49,229 nucleotides of DNA from Flavobacterium croceum DSM 17960 (GCF_002917885.1 NZ_PQNY01000017.1:1-49229); one strand, 5' to 3'; numbered from the stretch's first letter, positions 26,179 through 35,546 are shown. Program-made: numbers and translations. Notes: generated by a model not told the origin, from the letters alone.

Positions 26179-26240
26179 CGCTTTTACATTTTTAAACCCA
26201 CCGACTTTCTTCCGCTTGCCACACTTATTAAGGAAGAACC

Positions 26241-29200
26241 ATGAAAATAAAAAATTTAGAAGACTTTGTAAACCTTATAGAACTTTACAAAAACAAACAG
26301 TTACCCAACCAAGAAATTACCCTTGATGGTATAGCCAAATTTCGTAAACACTTTTTTCAGGCTAGACAAGCCCTAACAAACCCACAAGAGGTAGATACTT
26401 TATCCCCTCAAAGCAAAAGGCTTTATTCAACCTTGTCGGCATTGGAACCCACTGAGGTGGAATCCTTAGCCTTTGCCACCAATACCTCTTATTTTACCCC
26501 TGAAGCGTATTGCCAAAGTTTAGCTACATGGTCCTTAAACTATTTTAAAAACACAGACAATCAAAAGGTTTCTATCTTAGAACCCTCTGCAGGAAGTGGG
26601 GCATTTATTAAAGCTCTAATAGAGCAAAACGCATCAAGTGATAAGCCATTACAACTGCAGATTGATGCCCTAGAAAAAGATATTTTTACAGCCAATATTC
26701 TAGAGCATAACTTTAAACAAAATCCTGAAGTAACCGTACACCAAAGCGCATTTGAACAGGCAAAACTACACCAATCCTACCAACTGATAATCGGTAATAT
26801 TCCCTTTGGAAACTTTACCGTTTTTGATAAACACCTAAGCCAAGAACAACGCGATTTAGTAGGGGGTAAAATTCACAATTACTTCTTTTTAAAATCTATT
26901 GATTACCTAGAACCAGCAGGACTATTACTTTATATTACCTCACGAGAAATAGCAGACTCTTTGCAAGAGAAAGCCTTACGAGAACATTTGGTGCAACATC
27001 TTAATTTAACGGGAGCTATACGCCTTGATGAAGCAGTATTTAAAGATGCCGATACCAAAGTGATTACCGATGTTTTGATTTTTCAAAAACCACTGCTTCC
27101 AAAACAAACCCTAAGTAAAGAGGAACAGACCTTTATAGAAAGTTCTAAATTGCCCTTAGCTCTGGAGCATGATATTAACTACAATGTAAACCATTACTTT
27201 CAAAACAATCCTGAGCGTATACTCGGGAAGTATTACCCCACAACAGGCATTGCAGGAAAACCCACTTTATCGATTAAAACTGAGCAATCAAAACAACAGG
27301 AGTTTACAAAGCTCCTTCAGGAGTTTATCCAAGAGAAAACCTTTACTCATGTTTTTCAAGAAAAAGACCAAGAGAAAGTAAAATCCGAACTTACGATTGC
27401 CCAAGAGAACCACAACCGCATCACAGAACAATACCCTTTACTGAGTGTTGGGAATGTGGTTTGTGAGAACAACCAATTTTTTAAAATCCAAAAACACGAC
27501 GATTTTCCTGAGTTTACGCTTTTAAAACCTATTTCGGTTTATACTCAAGATAAAGAGCGTTTTGCTTCCTTGCTCGAAATGCGCAATACCTACCTAAGTA
27601 TGCGCCATAGTATCAGGCTTGAAGATTTTGATAAAGCAAAACAAGAACAAGACAAGCTCAATGGTTTGTATGATAATTTTGTATTCTTTTATAATTTCAT
27701 CAACAGCCATGAAAACCGAAATGTATTAGTTTTAGATTTTGAAAGCGAAATACTCAAAGCTTTAGAGGTTCAAGCAGGAAAAGAATATCTAAAAAGTGAT
27801 ATTTTCTCAAAAAACTTCACCCAAGAACTTGCCCTTGAGAAAGTCGATACGATAGAACAAGCCATTTACCATACCATGAATGATAAAGGCTTTGTCGATG
27901 TACAGTATATGGGTGCACTTTTACAAAGACAACCCGAAGACTTTCTACAAGAAGCCATAAATGAGCAAAAACTTTTTATTAATCCTATTTTTGAGTATAA
28001 TGACCCTACAATCAAAGGCTTTTCAATTGATACCATAGAGAGTTTTTTATCAGGTTATGTCGAATATAAAGCGGATTTATACAAGCGCATTTTAGATATT
28101 GACCACGTTGAGCTAAATCCTTATAAAGGCTATTTAAACCGCACTAACATAACCAAAAATACCAATTTACTGGTGGAGAACTTTCCAGTAAAACTCTCCA
28201 TAGAGGAAATAGACCCCTCTTTAGGTGAGCCTTGGATTCCTTTAAAAGTATACCAAAAGTTTTTACAAGAACACCTAGAAGATGCTTTTCTTACATTAGA
28301 ATATCAAGCCCTTAACGACCGCTATAAAATAAATTCTAAAGGCAGTAAAGTAGGGATGATAAATTATTCTATACGCAACGCATCTGATAGGCTCATTACT
28401 TACAATTCCATTATTGGGTTTGCCTTTATGCAAAACCAACCCGATTTTAAAAAGAAAGTGTTTCAAGGCGGTAAAGAAATAACCGTTTCCGATAAAAACA
28501 CCAATACCGCCGTGAGTATCATCATCGAGCAGTTACACAAAGAATTTTCAAAATGGCTGATGAAAAACAATGTGTTAGCTGAGCAATTAGAAAACGGTTA
28601 TCATTTTCTAAACAATGGCTTTGTCAAAGAAAAGGTAAATCCGAATTATTTAGATTTCTCAAACATTAAGCATTTTACCCCTTATGATCATCAGAAAAAT
28701 GTTTGTATTCAACTCTCTAAAAATAACGGAGGAATTATAGACCATGAGGTCGGTTTTGGAAAAACGCTCACTATGGCCATGCTTTGTATGACCAAAAAGA
28801 AATTTAAAGTCAATAAAAAAGAATTAATAGTAGGTTTTAATGCCAATTACAAGGACATCTACACCGTATTTAAACAAGCCTTTCCTGAGGCAAAAGTTTG
28901 GCTACTGGAAGAAAACGACCTTAAAAAAGAAAATATTAAACAAACCCTGTTTCAAATTGCTAATAACAATTACGATGCTATTATTACCTCGCATTCGTCT
29001 TTGATGAAATTTCCTATTTCACCCAAATCTGAAAAACAAATTGTACAGGATATTATCGCCGAATGCCATGCCGTATTATCCGATACAGACAAAAAATTAA
29101 CCCCTGCACAAGAGCGTAAATTATTGCAACGTGTCAATGATGCAGAAGCACGCCAATTGTATCTACAGGAAGCTTTACAAAGTAAAAAAGTCAATGGTAC

Positions 29201-31172
29201 GCTCTTTTTTGATGATTTAGGTTTTGACGGTATTATCATTGATGAATCGCATTATTTTAAAAATTTAGAATTTAAAACCAAACACGCCAACGTTTCAGGA
29301 ATAGGCAATCAAGATTCAGTGGCTAAAACCGCTAATTTATTATCCTATATCCGCTATATTCAAAGTGTAAACCAAGATAAAGGAAAATGCAAAGGCGTAA
29401 CCTTTGCCTCAGGAACCATTATCAGTAATTCTATCTCTGAACTTTTTAGTTTGTTTAAATACATCATTCCTGATGATTTGAAAGCCAAAGGCATTGATAC
29501 CTTTGATAAATGGGCAAGAGTATTTGCTCGTAAAACCCAAGAATATGAAGAAGGAGTTACAGGAAACATCAAATTAAAGGAACGTTTTCGTTATTTCGTT
29601 AAAGTTCCTGAACTCGCTAAAATGTACAATGACATTACCCATTATGCCGACTTTAGAACCTTTCCTATTGAGCGCCCTACTTTGCAGAACCAACTCATTA
29701 ATGTAGAGCCTCACACCGAGCTCAAAGATTATTTAGATTCTATTCGTGCTTTTGGGAGCAGTAAGCGCATAGAAGATTTACCTTATTATCGAGGCAGTTC
29801 CTCCGATATTAAGTCTACAGTCGGACTTATTTGCACCTCGCAAGGAAAAAAAGCGGCTTTAACCCTAAAACTCATACACCCAGATTTACCCGATAGTCCA
29901 AACGATAAAATCAATACCGCCGTTTCTACAATCGTTGAACAATACCATAATTACCAAAATATTAAAGGCACACAACTTGTATTTTGCGATTTAGGTGTAC
30001 CCAATAGCAATGAGGTATCTTTTAATGTATACCGTTATATGAAAGAACTTTTAGTACAAAAAGGCATTCCTAGTGGCGAAATTGCTTTTATCCACGACTA
30101 TGATAAGAAAAAAGAAACCCTTTTTAATGCCGTAAATCAAGGTGCTATACGCATTTTAATTGGTTCTACTACCAAAATGGGAGTAGGGGTGAATGTTCAA
30201 CAACGTATTGTAGCAATGCACCATTTAGACCTGCCTTGGCGACCTGCAGATATTAGCCAAAGAAATGGTCGAGGCGAACGACCTGGCAACAAGATTACCC
30301 AACACATTGACAATACCATAAAAAATTACATCTATGCCACCAAAGGTACACTCGATGCCTATATCTTTAATTTACTTCAAATCAAACAAAACTTTATCTA
30401 TCAAATCAAAAACGCCAGTTTACACACACGTAAAATTGACGAAGGCGTTATTAGTTCTGATGGCAGTTTGAATTATGAAGAATATATGGCAGCGTGTTCA
30501 CAAAACCAATATTTAACCGAAAAACTTAAAGCCGAAAAAGAACTTCAAAAACTCATTGATGTTAGAAATTCCTTTATTTTCAGAGAAAAAAACAATAAAA
30601 TCCATATCAACTACTATACACGAGAGATAGGAAAAATTGAAAGTAGTATCGAGCTACTCCATTTAGATAAGAAGCTCCTTAAAGACTTCAATCCGCATCT
30701 TGTACAAGGAAAAATATACACTTCAGACAAAGAATTATCGCAGTTTTTTCAAGGACAACTACAACCGAAGCTCAAAGAACAAACTCATGGAACTTTCACA
30801 CTTGCTCTTTTGGATAAACAGTGCGAGCTTCAGGCTAAAATTTATGAAAAAGAAGGGCAAACTGCTTATCTACTCATGCTGAAAACCCCGAACAATATAT
30901 ACACCTACGGCAGTAAAAACTTTGTTAAGAACGATAAAGATAACGCCTTATATGCCTTGCATTGCTTAGAGCGTATTGATAGCATCATTAAAGAACAACA
31001 AAGTATTTGTGATACCATGACTCAATCCAAAAATAATTACGAACAATTAGGTAGCGTAAAATTTGACAAACACCAACAAATTGTTGATTTGGAATTAAAA
31101 ATTAAAGATTTAAATCAAAAAATTGAAGATGAAAACAAATCCTTATCCCAATCTTCAACACTTAAAAGATAG
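26241..31172 (+). CDS. N6-adenine methyltransferase - SNF2-type helicase fusion (DarB-like)
   Basis: A 1643-residue protein. The methyltransferase part has motif I LEPSAGSGAF (about 113-122) and motif IV NIPFGNF (about 189-195), an NPPF-type variant of gamma-type N6-adenine enzymes. After a helical middle, the SNF2-type helicase has Walker A HEVGFGKT (about 834-841), a DESH box in IIIDESHYFKN (about 1000) and a C-terminal helicase motif QRNGRGERPGN (about 1340). A coiled coil ends the protein. Fusions like this are known on plasmids and phages (DarB of phage P1 is one) and protect incoming DNA from restriction. An AAGGAAG just before the start resembles a Shine-Dalgarno site, uncommon here. 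The anti-restriction role is inference. Confidence 0.88.
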   Translation: MKIKNLEDFVNLIELYKNKQLPNQEITLDGIAKFRKHFFQARQALTNPQEVDTLSPQSKRLYSTLSALEPTEVESLAFATNTSYFTPEAYCQSLATWSLNYFKNTDNQKVSILEPSAGSGAFIKALIEQNASSDKPLQLQIDALEKDIFTANILEHNFKQNPEVTVHQSAFEQAKLHQSYQLIIGNIPFGNFTVFDKHLSQEQRDLVGGKIHNYFFLKSIDYLEPAGLLLYITSREIADSLQEKALREHLVQHLNLTGAIRLDEAVFKDADTKVITDVLIFQKPLLPKQTLSKEEQTFIESSKLPLALEHDINYNVNHYFQNNPERILGKYYPTTGIAGKPTLSIKTEQSKQQEFTKLLQEFIQEKTFTHVFQEKDQEKVKSELTIAQENHNRITEQYPLLSVGNVVCENNQFFKIQKHDDFPEFTLLKPISVYTQDKERFASLLEMRNTYLSMRHSIRLEDFDKAKQEQDKLNGLYDNFVFFYNFINSHENRNVLVLDFESEILKALEVQAGKEYLKSDIFSKNFTQELALEKVDTIEQAIYHTMNDKGFVDVQYMGALLQRQPEDFLQEAINEQKLFINPIFEYNDPTIKGFSIDTIESFLSGYVEYKADLYKRILDIDHVELNPYKGYLNRTNITKNTNLLVENFPVKLSIEEIDPSLGEPWIPLKVYQKFLQEHLEDAFLTLEYQALNDRYKINSKGSKVGMINYSIRNASDRLITYNSIIGFAFMQNQPDFKKKVFQGGKEITVSDKNTNTAVSIIIEQLHKEFSKWLMKNNVLAEQLENGYHFLNNGFVKEKVNPNYLDFSNIKHFTPYDHQKNVCIQLSKNNGGIIDHEVGFGKTLTMAMLCMTKKKFKVNKKELIVGFNANYKDIYTVFKQAFPEAKVWLLEENDLKKENIKQTLFQIANNNYDAIITSHSSLMKFPISPKSEKQIVQDIIAECHAVLSDTDKKLTPAQERKLLQRVNDAEARQLYLQEALQSKKVNGTLFFDDLGFDGIIIDESHYFKNLEFKTKHANVSGIGNQDSVAKTANLLSYIRYIQSVNQDKGKCKGVTFASGTIISNSISELFSLFKYIIPDDLKAKGIDTFDKWARVFARKTQEYEEGVTGNIKLKERFRYFVKVPELAKMYNDITHYADFRTFPIERPTLQNQLINVEPHTELKDYLDSIRAFGSSKRIEDLPYYRGSSSDIKSTVGLICTSQGKKAALTLKLIHPDLPDSPNDKINTAVSTIVEQYHNYQNIKGTQLVFCDLGVPNSNEVSFNVYRYMKELLVQKGIPSGEIAFIHDYDKKKETLFNAVNQGAIRILIGSTTKMGVGVNVQQRIVAMHHLDLPWRPADISQRNGRGERPGNKITQHIDNTIKNYIYATKGTLDAYIFNLLQIKQNFIYQIKNASLHTRKIDEGVISSDGSLNYEEYMAACSQNQYLTEKLKAEKELQKLIDVRNSFIFREKNNKIHINYYTREIGKIESSIELLHLDKKLLKDFNPHLVQGKIYTSDKELSQFFQGQLQPKLKEQTHGTFTLALLDKQCELQAKIYEKEGQTAYLLMLKTPNNIYTYGSKNFVKNDKDNALYALHCLERIDSIIKEQQSICDTMTQSKNNYEQLGSVKFDKHQQIVDLELKIKDLNQKIEDENKSLSQSSTLKR

Positions 31173-31206
31173 TTGTTTTTTTTATTTATAGGTTTTTAGT
31201 GTAGTG

Positions 31207-31236
31207 AAAAGAGGCTTTATGAGCCTCTTTTTTTTG
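31207..31236 (+). terminator. Intrinsic terminator after the methyltransferase-helicase
   Basis: AAAAGAGGC pairs with GCCTCTTTT around a short loop, followed by a run of T (31228-31235). It ends the long plus-strand operon. Confidence 0.85.
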
Positions 31237-31387
31237 GCTTTGCTTCTGGTTATACTTTTTGCTCTTTATCGTGGGCGCATAAAGAACAAAAGGGAATAAA
31301 AACAAAACTCATTTTATCCCATTTTATAGCGTTTTTTATTGTTTTTACTCCTTGATATTCATACCTTTAGGTATGTTTAATAAATAA

Positions 31388-31777
31388 ATGTCTATCTTTA
31401 TGAACACAAAAGTTAAATCCTATGAGCTAGTAGAAATTGATACTATTGGCTTTGCCCAAGTAGGGCAAGAAGATTATGCAGAGCGCATCATCATTGAAAA
31501 GAAAATCTTACTTAATTTTCTCCTTGACAATCCTTTGTATGCCGTACCCGAATTTTTTACTCGTGATGCTTTTTTTCACTGGCAACTACGCAACCATGAT
31601 TTTGGAACCTACCACGTGCTTTGTATCGTCTATGATAAAGACCTAATTCAAACACTTTGCAAAGAAGCTCCCGACCAATTCCACATTTTTTGGGACTGGA
31701 CTGACAGATGCCAAAGTGCTTTTGACAAACATTATGATGAACTATTACAACAATGTAACAACGCTTTTTATGATTAA
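31388..31777 (+). CDS. Small protein of unknown function
   Basis: A 129-residue soluble protein (alternative start at 31400, giving 125 residues). It is rich in aromatic residues (AFFHWQLRNHDFG, FHIFWDWTDRC) and has no signal or membrane segment. The 3' end overlaps the next gene by 8 bp. A short inverted repeat CATACC/GGTATG (31360-31375) lies in front of it. First of a group of small orphan genes in the accessory region; anti-defence or plasmid-maintenance roles are possible but unsupported. Confidence 0.6.
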   Translation: MSIFMNTKVKSYELVEIDTIGFAQVGQEDYAERIIIEKKILLNFLLDNPLYAVPEFFTRDAFFHWQLRNHDFGTYHVLCIVYDKDLIQTLCKEAPDQFHIFWDWTDRCQSAFDKHYDELLQQCNNAFYD

Positions 31778-32090
31778 ATTTAATTATTCAAGCAGGGTAG
31801 AAGAAGAATTTCTTCTACCTGCTTATAAAACCAAAACGTTTTTGAAATCCCATACCAATTTATTTGTTGCTCCTGAGTTCTCCATTGAGGATAAACTCCG
31901 ACTTTTGGAACTCGATAAAAATGGTGTTATTTATTCCGAAGTGAAATTTCCTCCCTCATTTCTGTTTAAACTCAAAACTTTTAAAGTCAATTATATCGCA
32001 CTTAAATATGTCAAAGATGCCAAATTCTATTACGCTCTTTTTTTAAAGTCCTATATTACTGTAAACCCTAATTATATTGTTATTCAATAA
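31770..32090 (+). CDS. Small protein of unknown function
   Basis: A 106-residue basic, soluble protein beginning MIKFNYSSRVEEEFLLPAYK. The ATG at 31770 overlaps the previous stop (ATGATTAA), typical of translational coupling, and was preferred to an upstream TTG at 31716. No motif recognised. Ends 39 bp before the strong hairpin at 32129. Confidence 0.6.
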   Translation: MIKFNYSSRVEEEFLLPAYKTKTFLKSHTNLFVAPEFSIEDKLRLLELDKNGVIYSEVKFPPSFLFKLKTFKVNYIALKYVKDAKFYYALFLKSYITVNPNYIVIQ

Positions 32091-32128
32091 CAGTACCCCC
32101 GAAAAAGGAATTTTTTTTGGAAAAACGG

Positions 32129-32150
32129 CGGGTGCTGCGCACCCGTTTTC
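32129..32150 (+). terminator. GC-rich intrinsic terminator
   Basis: CGGGTGC (32129-32135) pairs exactly with GCACCCG (32139-32145) around TGC, then TTTTC. It is strikingly GC-rich for this DNA. Confidence 0.85.
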
Positions 32151-32240
32151 TTTCCTTTGTTTCTTTGTTTTTTTCTTACTTTTTAATTAAAAAGATGTAT
32201 AAAATATATATTAAAAATTGTATCGTATATAAATTATAAT

Positions 32241-32318
32241 TATATTTGCTCGATTTATATATTGTTTTAGGGGAGTGATGTTGTGGTTGTTTTGGTTTTG
32301 AAACTCCCCTAATTTTTT
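32241..32318 (+). ncRNA. Candidate small RNA or attenuator with its own promoter and terminator
   Basis: TATATTTG (32241-32248) is a good -7 box. About 20 bp later a 10-bp perfect stem (TTAGGGGAGT at 32267-32276, complement at 32303-32312) encloses a 26-nt loop made almost only of G and T, and six T follow. A transcript of about 65 nt would result, or else this is a leader attenuator for the gene at 32363. There is no convincing start codon inside. Confidence 0.4.
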
Positions 32319-32362
32319 ATATTTTTTTTGCTCCTTATTCTATTGTTTAATTTTTTTTGTCT

Positions 32363-32554
32363 ATGTATTCGTATAGCTTGAATTTCTCAACCTCTAAAAA
32401 TGGTAATGATACCCTAGTGGGTTTTTCTTTAGTGTTTTATACCCATAACGTGCGCTTCTCTCGTGTGATTAAGCCTTCTTGCTTGTTTTCATATCATACT
32501 CTTTTGAAATACGCTCTTTATATTCTTAATAACCTTAAAACTCAGTATACCTAA
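32363..32554 (+). CDS. Small orphan protein
   Basis: A 63-residue protein beginning MYSYSLNFSTSKNG, aromatic-rich, with no recognised motif. The ATG at 32363 was chosen over a TTG at 32357. It lies 50 bp after the candidate small RNA hairpin. Coding status is uncertain because of its size. Confidence 0.4.
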   Translation: MYSYSLNFSTSKNGNDTLVGFSLVFYTHNVRFSRVIKPSCLFSYHTLLKYALYILNNLKTQYT

Positions 32555-32587
32555 TTTCTTTCCCTTTTGCTCTCTAATCTATTGTAT

Positions 32588-32971
32588 ATGAACCATACTG
32601 TTTCCAATTCGTTTTATAAAAATATCCTGCAAGTTCTTTTCTCTTTTGATTTAGAACATAATCATGCTGATTTTTTTACTTTTAATGCCTCGTATTATAT
32701 TCCGTTGCACCTGGATAACCAACGTGTTTTAGCCTATAAGGTTCTCCCTGTTGCTTTGTCTGACTCAGAGCCTAATCTTGTCTTTTTTGAAGATTTTAAG
32801 TTTCAAAATTTTGACTTGTATGTGCATGATAAAATTGCTTTTTTTTCGCTTTTACATCAGGTTAAAGTACTCTATAAATCCAAAGTATATAAACTCTTAG
32901 ATAAACCTGTTTATTTTTGTTGTGATACCCATTCTCAGAACCCTGTACTCTATAGCTTGTTTGATTCATGA
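32588..32971 (+). CDS. Small protein of unknown function
   Basis: A 127-residue soluble protein beginning MNHTVSNSFYKNILQ, rich in aromatic residues, with a late Cys pair (VYFCCDTHS). The ATG at 32588 was preferred to the TTG at 32567. No family recognised. Next to other small genes of similar style, all plus strand. Confidence 0.55.
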   Translation: MNHTVSNSFYKNILQVLFSFDLEHNHADFFTFNASYYIPLHLDNQRVLAYKVLPVALSDSEPNLVFFEDFKFQNFDLYVHDKIAFFSLLHQVKVLYKSKVYKLLDKPVYFCCDTHSQNPVLYSLFDS

Positions 32972-33198
32972 TTTCTGTTTCTCTTTTTTTATTTGGGCGC
33001 ATGTTGCACACCACGCTATTCGCTATATCTTTTGCGTTTTTGCAAAACCCAAAAGGATGTCGCTTCTATCGTTTGCGCTAAACTTTAACTCTTTTTTCTA
33101 TGGTTTCTTTTTCTTTTTTCGATTTGTGTTTATGGATAGGTTTTGCCCTTGGGGTGGCGTGGCTTGGTAATTACTATAAAAAAAGATAATTTTACCCA

Positions 33199-33405
33199 GT
33201 GAATACCACATACCCTATATATATTTTAATGCTTGACGACAAACAAGTCTATTTTGTCGAATACCTCTTGCAACAGCTTGTTCTGAGCTCTAATATATCC
33301 GAAGCCATGACCTTTAAGGACCTTGATATGGCGCAAAAGTTTAAAAAAACGCTCGAACTGCACACCACTTTTAAATTTGTTGTATCGACCTGTATTGCTC
33401 AATGA
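33199..33405 (+). CDS. Small orphan protein
   Basis: A 68-residue frame starting at GTG 33199 (ATG at 33229 would give 58 residues), containing LDDKQVYFVEYLLQQLVL and MTFKDLDMAQKFKKTLEL. It reads like a real globular or helical protein but has no recognised family. Confidence 0.4.
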   Translation: MNTTYPIYILMLDDKQVYFVEYLLQQLVLSSNISEAMTFKDLDMAQKFKKTLELHTTFKFVVSTCIAQ

Positions 33406-33648
33406 TCATTTGTGCAAACACCTTATTTTACTGTATTATCCGCCCTGCAAGCAACAAAACCCAGCGTTTGTGCCGATGACTTATTTTTAAATTAAAAAAC
33501 AAAGCTAGACAAACCTTACAAACACCAATAGAAATACGCCTTAAAAACGGTTTTTATCCGTTGGAAAACCGTAGATTTAAACGTATTTCTTTGGCTTATC
33601 GTGCGTTATTGTCTTGTAAATGCGTTGTTTAATTTTAAAAATAATAGT

Positions 33649-34023
33649 ATGTCACGCACAAACGCACTTTCACTTATTCCTGGCTATTATGGCGGAGAAA
33701 ATTTTTATAAAAATCCGTTATTTCCAAACTTCGTGTACACTGAAGGTATTCGAGAAATCGCTGAAAAATCAAATTCGTTTTGGCTTATTGTCGATATTTT
33801 CTGCTTTCAACTTAGCACCGAACTCAAAAACCAATCCTTTCAAGTTTGGAAACTTGAACGTGTTTTTCAAGAGGATAAACCCACTACATCGTTTATGCTT
33901 TTTTGTGAAGATGGCAATGAAAAAACCTTACTGGTTCGCAAGTATGATATTTCAAATTTTCAGTTCGATATGTATCATATTTGGTTTGTAGACAATACAC
34001 TACTTTTGCCTGTAGAATATTAA
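33649..34023 (+). CDS. DUF6876-like protein
   Basis: A 124-residue soluble protein. GGENFYKNPLFPNFVYTEGIREIAEKSNSFWLI, split here as GGENFYKNPLFPNFVYTEG and EIAEKSNSFWLI, then FQVWKLERVF, FMLFCEDGNEK and a final LLLPVEY, follow the order of phrases I remember for DUF6876, a family common on plasmids and phages. Function unknown. The ATG at 33649 fits the family start better than the GTG at 33601. Ends just before the palindrome at 34045. Confidence 0.7.
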   Translation: MSRTNALSLIPGYYGGENFYKNPLFPNFVYTEGIREIAEKSNSFWLIVDIFCFQLSTELKNQSFQVWKLERVFQEDKPTTSFMLFCEDGNEKTLLVRKYDISNFQFDMYHIWFVDNTLLLPVEY

Positions 34024-34044
34024 AATATTGTTTCTTTACACTTT

Positions 34045-34074
34045 AAAATCCTAAGAATTCTTAGGATTTTTTTT
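34045..34074. terminator. Bidirectional terminator between convergent genes
   Basis: A 26-bp perfect palindrome (AAAATCCTAAG, AATT, complement) followed by T-run on the plus strand and preceded by A-run. It separates the DUF6876-like gene from the convergent XRE gene. Confidence 0.85.
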
Positions 34075-34098
34075 GTGCTTATTCTCAATTAAGACCTA

Positions 34099-34671
34099 TT
34101 ATTTTATCCTAACTATTATTAATTCTAATTCATTCTCCACTTTGGTTAAAAAATCTTTGGTTTGTGATTTCTTAAAATTAAAAACAAAACTTCTGAAGTA
34201 AATGATTTGATTTTTTGATTCACAATTTATTTTGATAATCTCTCCAATCTTTGAATTTTCAATTAATTGTTCCTGCTCTTTGTATTTTCTCAAAGTAGGC
34301 TTTTTCGGTTCTAATAGTTTAGCATCAATTTTTTTTAATGCAACTAATCGGGTTAGGTCTTTTTTTAATTTTAACCTATCTATTTTAATTTCTTGTGCTA
34401 TTTGTTTGATTGATTTTTCGCCTAAATTTGCACTAATTATCTTGAAATTATCAATAACCTTTTCAGAGATAGGACTCTCATGATGTAATTTAATTTCCAA
34501 TAGATTTAGAATTTTTAATAATCTATCTGATTTTATATTTAATTCTCCTTTTTCAATTTTTGATAAATTAGAGTAATCTTCATGTATTAAATCTGCCATT
34601 TCTCGCAATGACAACATACAATTCTCACGAGCTTTTTTTATTATTTCTCCTACTTGTTTTAAACTTTCCAT
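34099..34671 (-). CDS. XRE-family transcription regulator with long C-terminal domain
   Basis: A 190-residue protein with a helix-turn-helix at about residues 5-60 (IIKKARENCMLSLREMADLIHEDYSNLSKIEKGE) and a second helical region (SIKQIAQEIKIDRLKLKKDLTRL, about 92-115) that could be another DNA-binding helix pair. No peptidase or effector domain is seen. It is divergent from the operator-bearing gene at 35025, 350 bp away, and could control it. Confidence 0.85.
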   Translation of the reverse strand: MESLKQVGEIIKKARENCMLSLREMADLIHEDYSNLSKIEKGELNIKSDRLLKILNLLEIKLHHESPISEKVIDNFKIISANLGEKSIKQIAQEIKIDRLKLKKDLTRLVALKKIDAKLLEPKKPTLRKYKEQEQLIENSKIGEIIKINCESKNQIIYFRSFVFNFKKSQTKDFLTKVENELELIIVRIK

Positions 34672-34952
34672 ACCAAACCTTATTCTATGCGATTATACAA
34701 TTTTCAATCCTTGTTGATGCTTTATACAAATAAATATAATATATTGTAAATATGTAACGGCAAAGCAAAATAAATTAATTTTATTCTAATTTGTAAGAAG
34801 TTAGAGAAGAAACAAACAGTAATGCGTGATTTACCTTGTCCTTATTGTGCTTTGCTTTTTATTACGAAGTATTTTTAAGCGTAAAACGTAGAAAACAAAA
34901 GGGAAAAAAAACGGGAGGGGGTAGGGGTGTATTTTTTTATGTTTTTTGTACA
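34672..34952. other. Intergenic region without a gene
   Basis: About 280 bp of AT-rich DNA between the XRE gene and the promoter at 34953. It holds one copy of ACAAAAGGGAA (34895-34905), followed by a G-rich run (CGGGAGGGGGTAGGGG near 34912). The plus-strand frame that covers part of it (from 34836) lacks coding character before the ATG at 35025. Confidence 0.6.
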
Positions 34953-34978
34953 CACTACAAAATTGTAGTGTATATTTG
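34953..34978 (+). promoter_or_regulatory. Promoter with overlapping operator (copy 1)
   Basis: CACTACAA-AA-TTGTAGTG (34953-34970) is an 8-bp inverted repeat directly joined to the -7 box TATATTTG (34971-34978). The same 26-bp arrangement recurs at 36719. The ATG at 35025 follows 46 bp later. Confidence 0.75.
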
Positions 34979-35024
34979 TAGTGTAATAATCATTTATCGT
35001 ATAACAACCTTTAAAATTTTTAGT

Positions 35025-35546
35025 ATGGAAACTTTAACCGAATTAACCCAAAGAATTGAAAACCTTGTAAATCAATCTTCTGTTTTTATCGTAATAACAA
35101 GAGAAAATAATTATCAAAACACTGGAGATGCAAATTATAGTGAAGATATAGAATTTACTACCTTACCCGAAGCCTACCAGTTCTACCTTGACCAATGTAC
35201 TGACACCTTTGAAACCCAAAGCGAATTTAAAGAAGTAGAACTTATCTTAAATGATGAGAATGATATTTTTGAAGTATTGCTCTCCGAAACTTATGTAGCT
35301 CAATATAAAGAAGAAGATTATGGCAAATTTATTTTGCATTACCTTCCTAAAAACAACGGTATAGCCGTTTCTAAAATTGAAACCTTAAACGCTAAAACGC
35401 CCTATTATGTAAACCAAGATAAAAAGTTTACCATGACTTCCGAAATGTTTGATACTAAAGAAGATGTTATCCAAGCTATTTACAACTACAGCCTTTATAT
35501 TAGTATGGATGAAGCTGAAGAATTATTCGAAGAATTTTTAGAATAG
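35025..35546 (+). CDS. Very acidic protein of unknown function
   Basis: A 173-residue soluble protein with about 36 Asp/Glu against 11 Lys/Arg, ending EAEELFEEFLE. No recognised motif. The ATG at 35025 lies behind the promoter/operator at 34953; a longer frame from 34836 would start upstream of it. The charge and size resemble DNA-mimic anti-restriction proteins, but no ArdA phrase is seen, so this is only a suggestion. Followed by a hairpin at 35561. Confidence 0.7.
   Translation: METLTELTQRIENLVNQSSVFIVITRENNYQNTGDANYSEDIEFTTLPEAYQFYLDQCTDTFETQSEFKEVELILNDENDIFEVLLSETYVAQYKEEDYGKFILHYLPKNNGIAVSKIETLNAKTPYYVNQDKKFTMTSEMFDTKEDVIQAIYNYSLYISMDEAEELFEEFLE

Noticed and set aside
32922..33170. 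Hydrophobic 82-residue frame
   Set aside because: It overlaps the gene at 32588-32971, has T-rich low-complexity DNA giving Phe runs, and has no clear start signal. A 37-residue version from 33057 cannot be excluded.
34836..35024. N-terminal extension of the acidic protein from 34836
   Set aside because: It would run through the promoter and operator at 34953-34978, and the residues look basic and random compared with the acidic main part.
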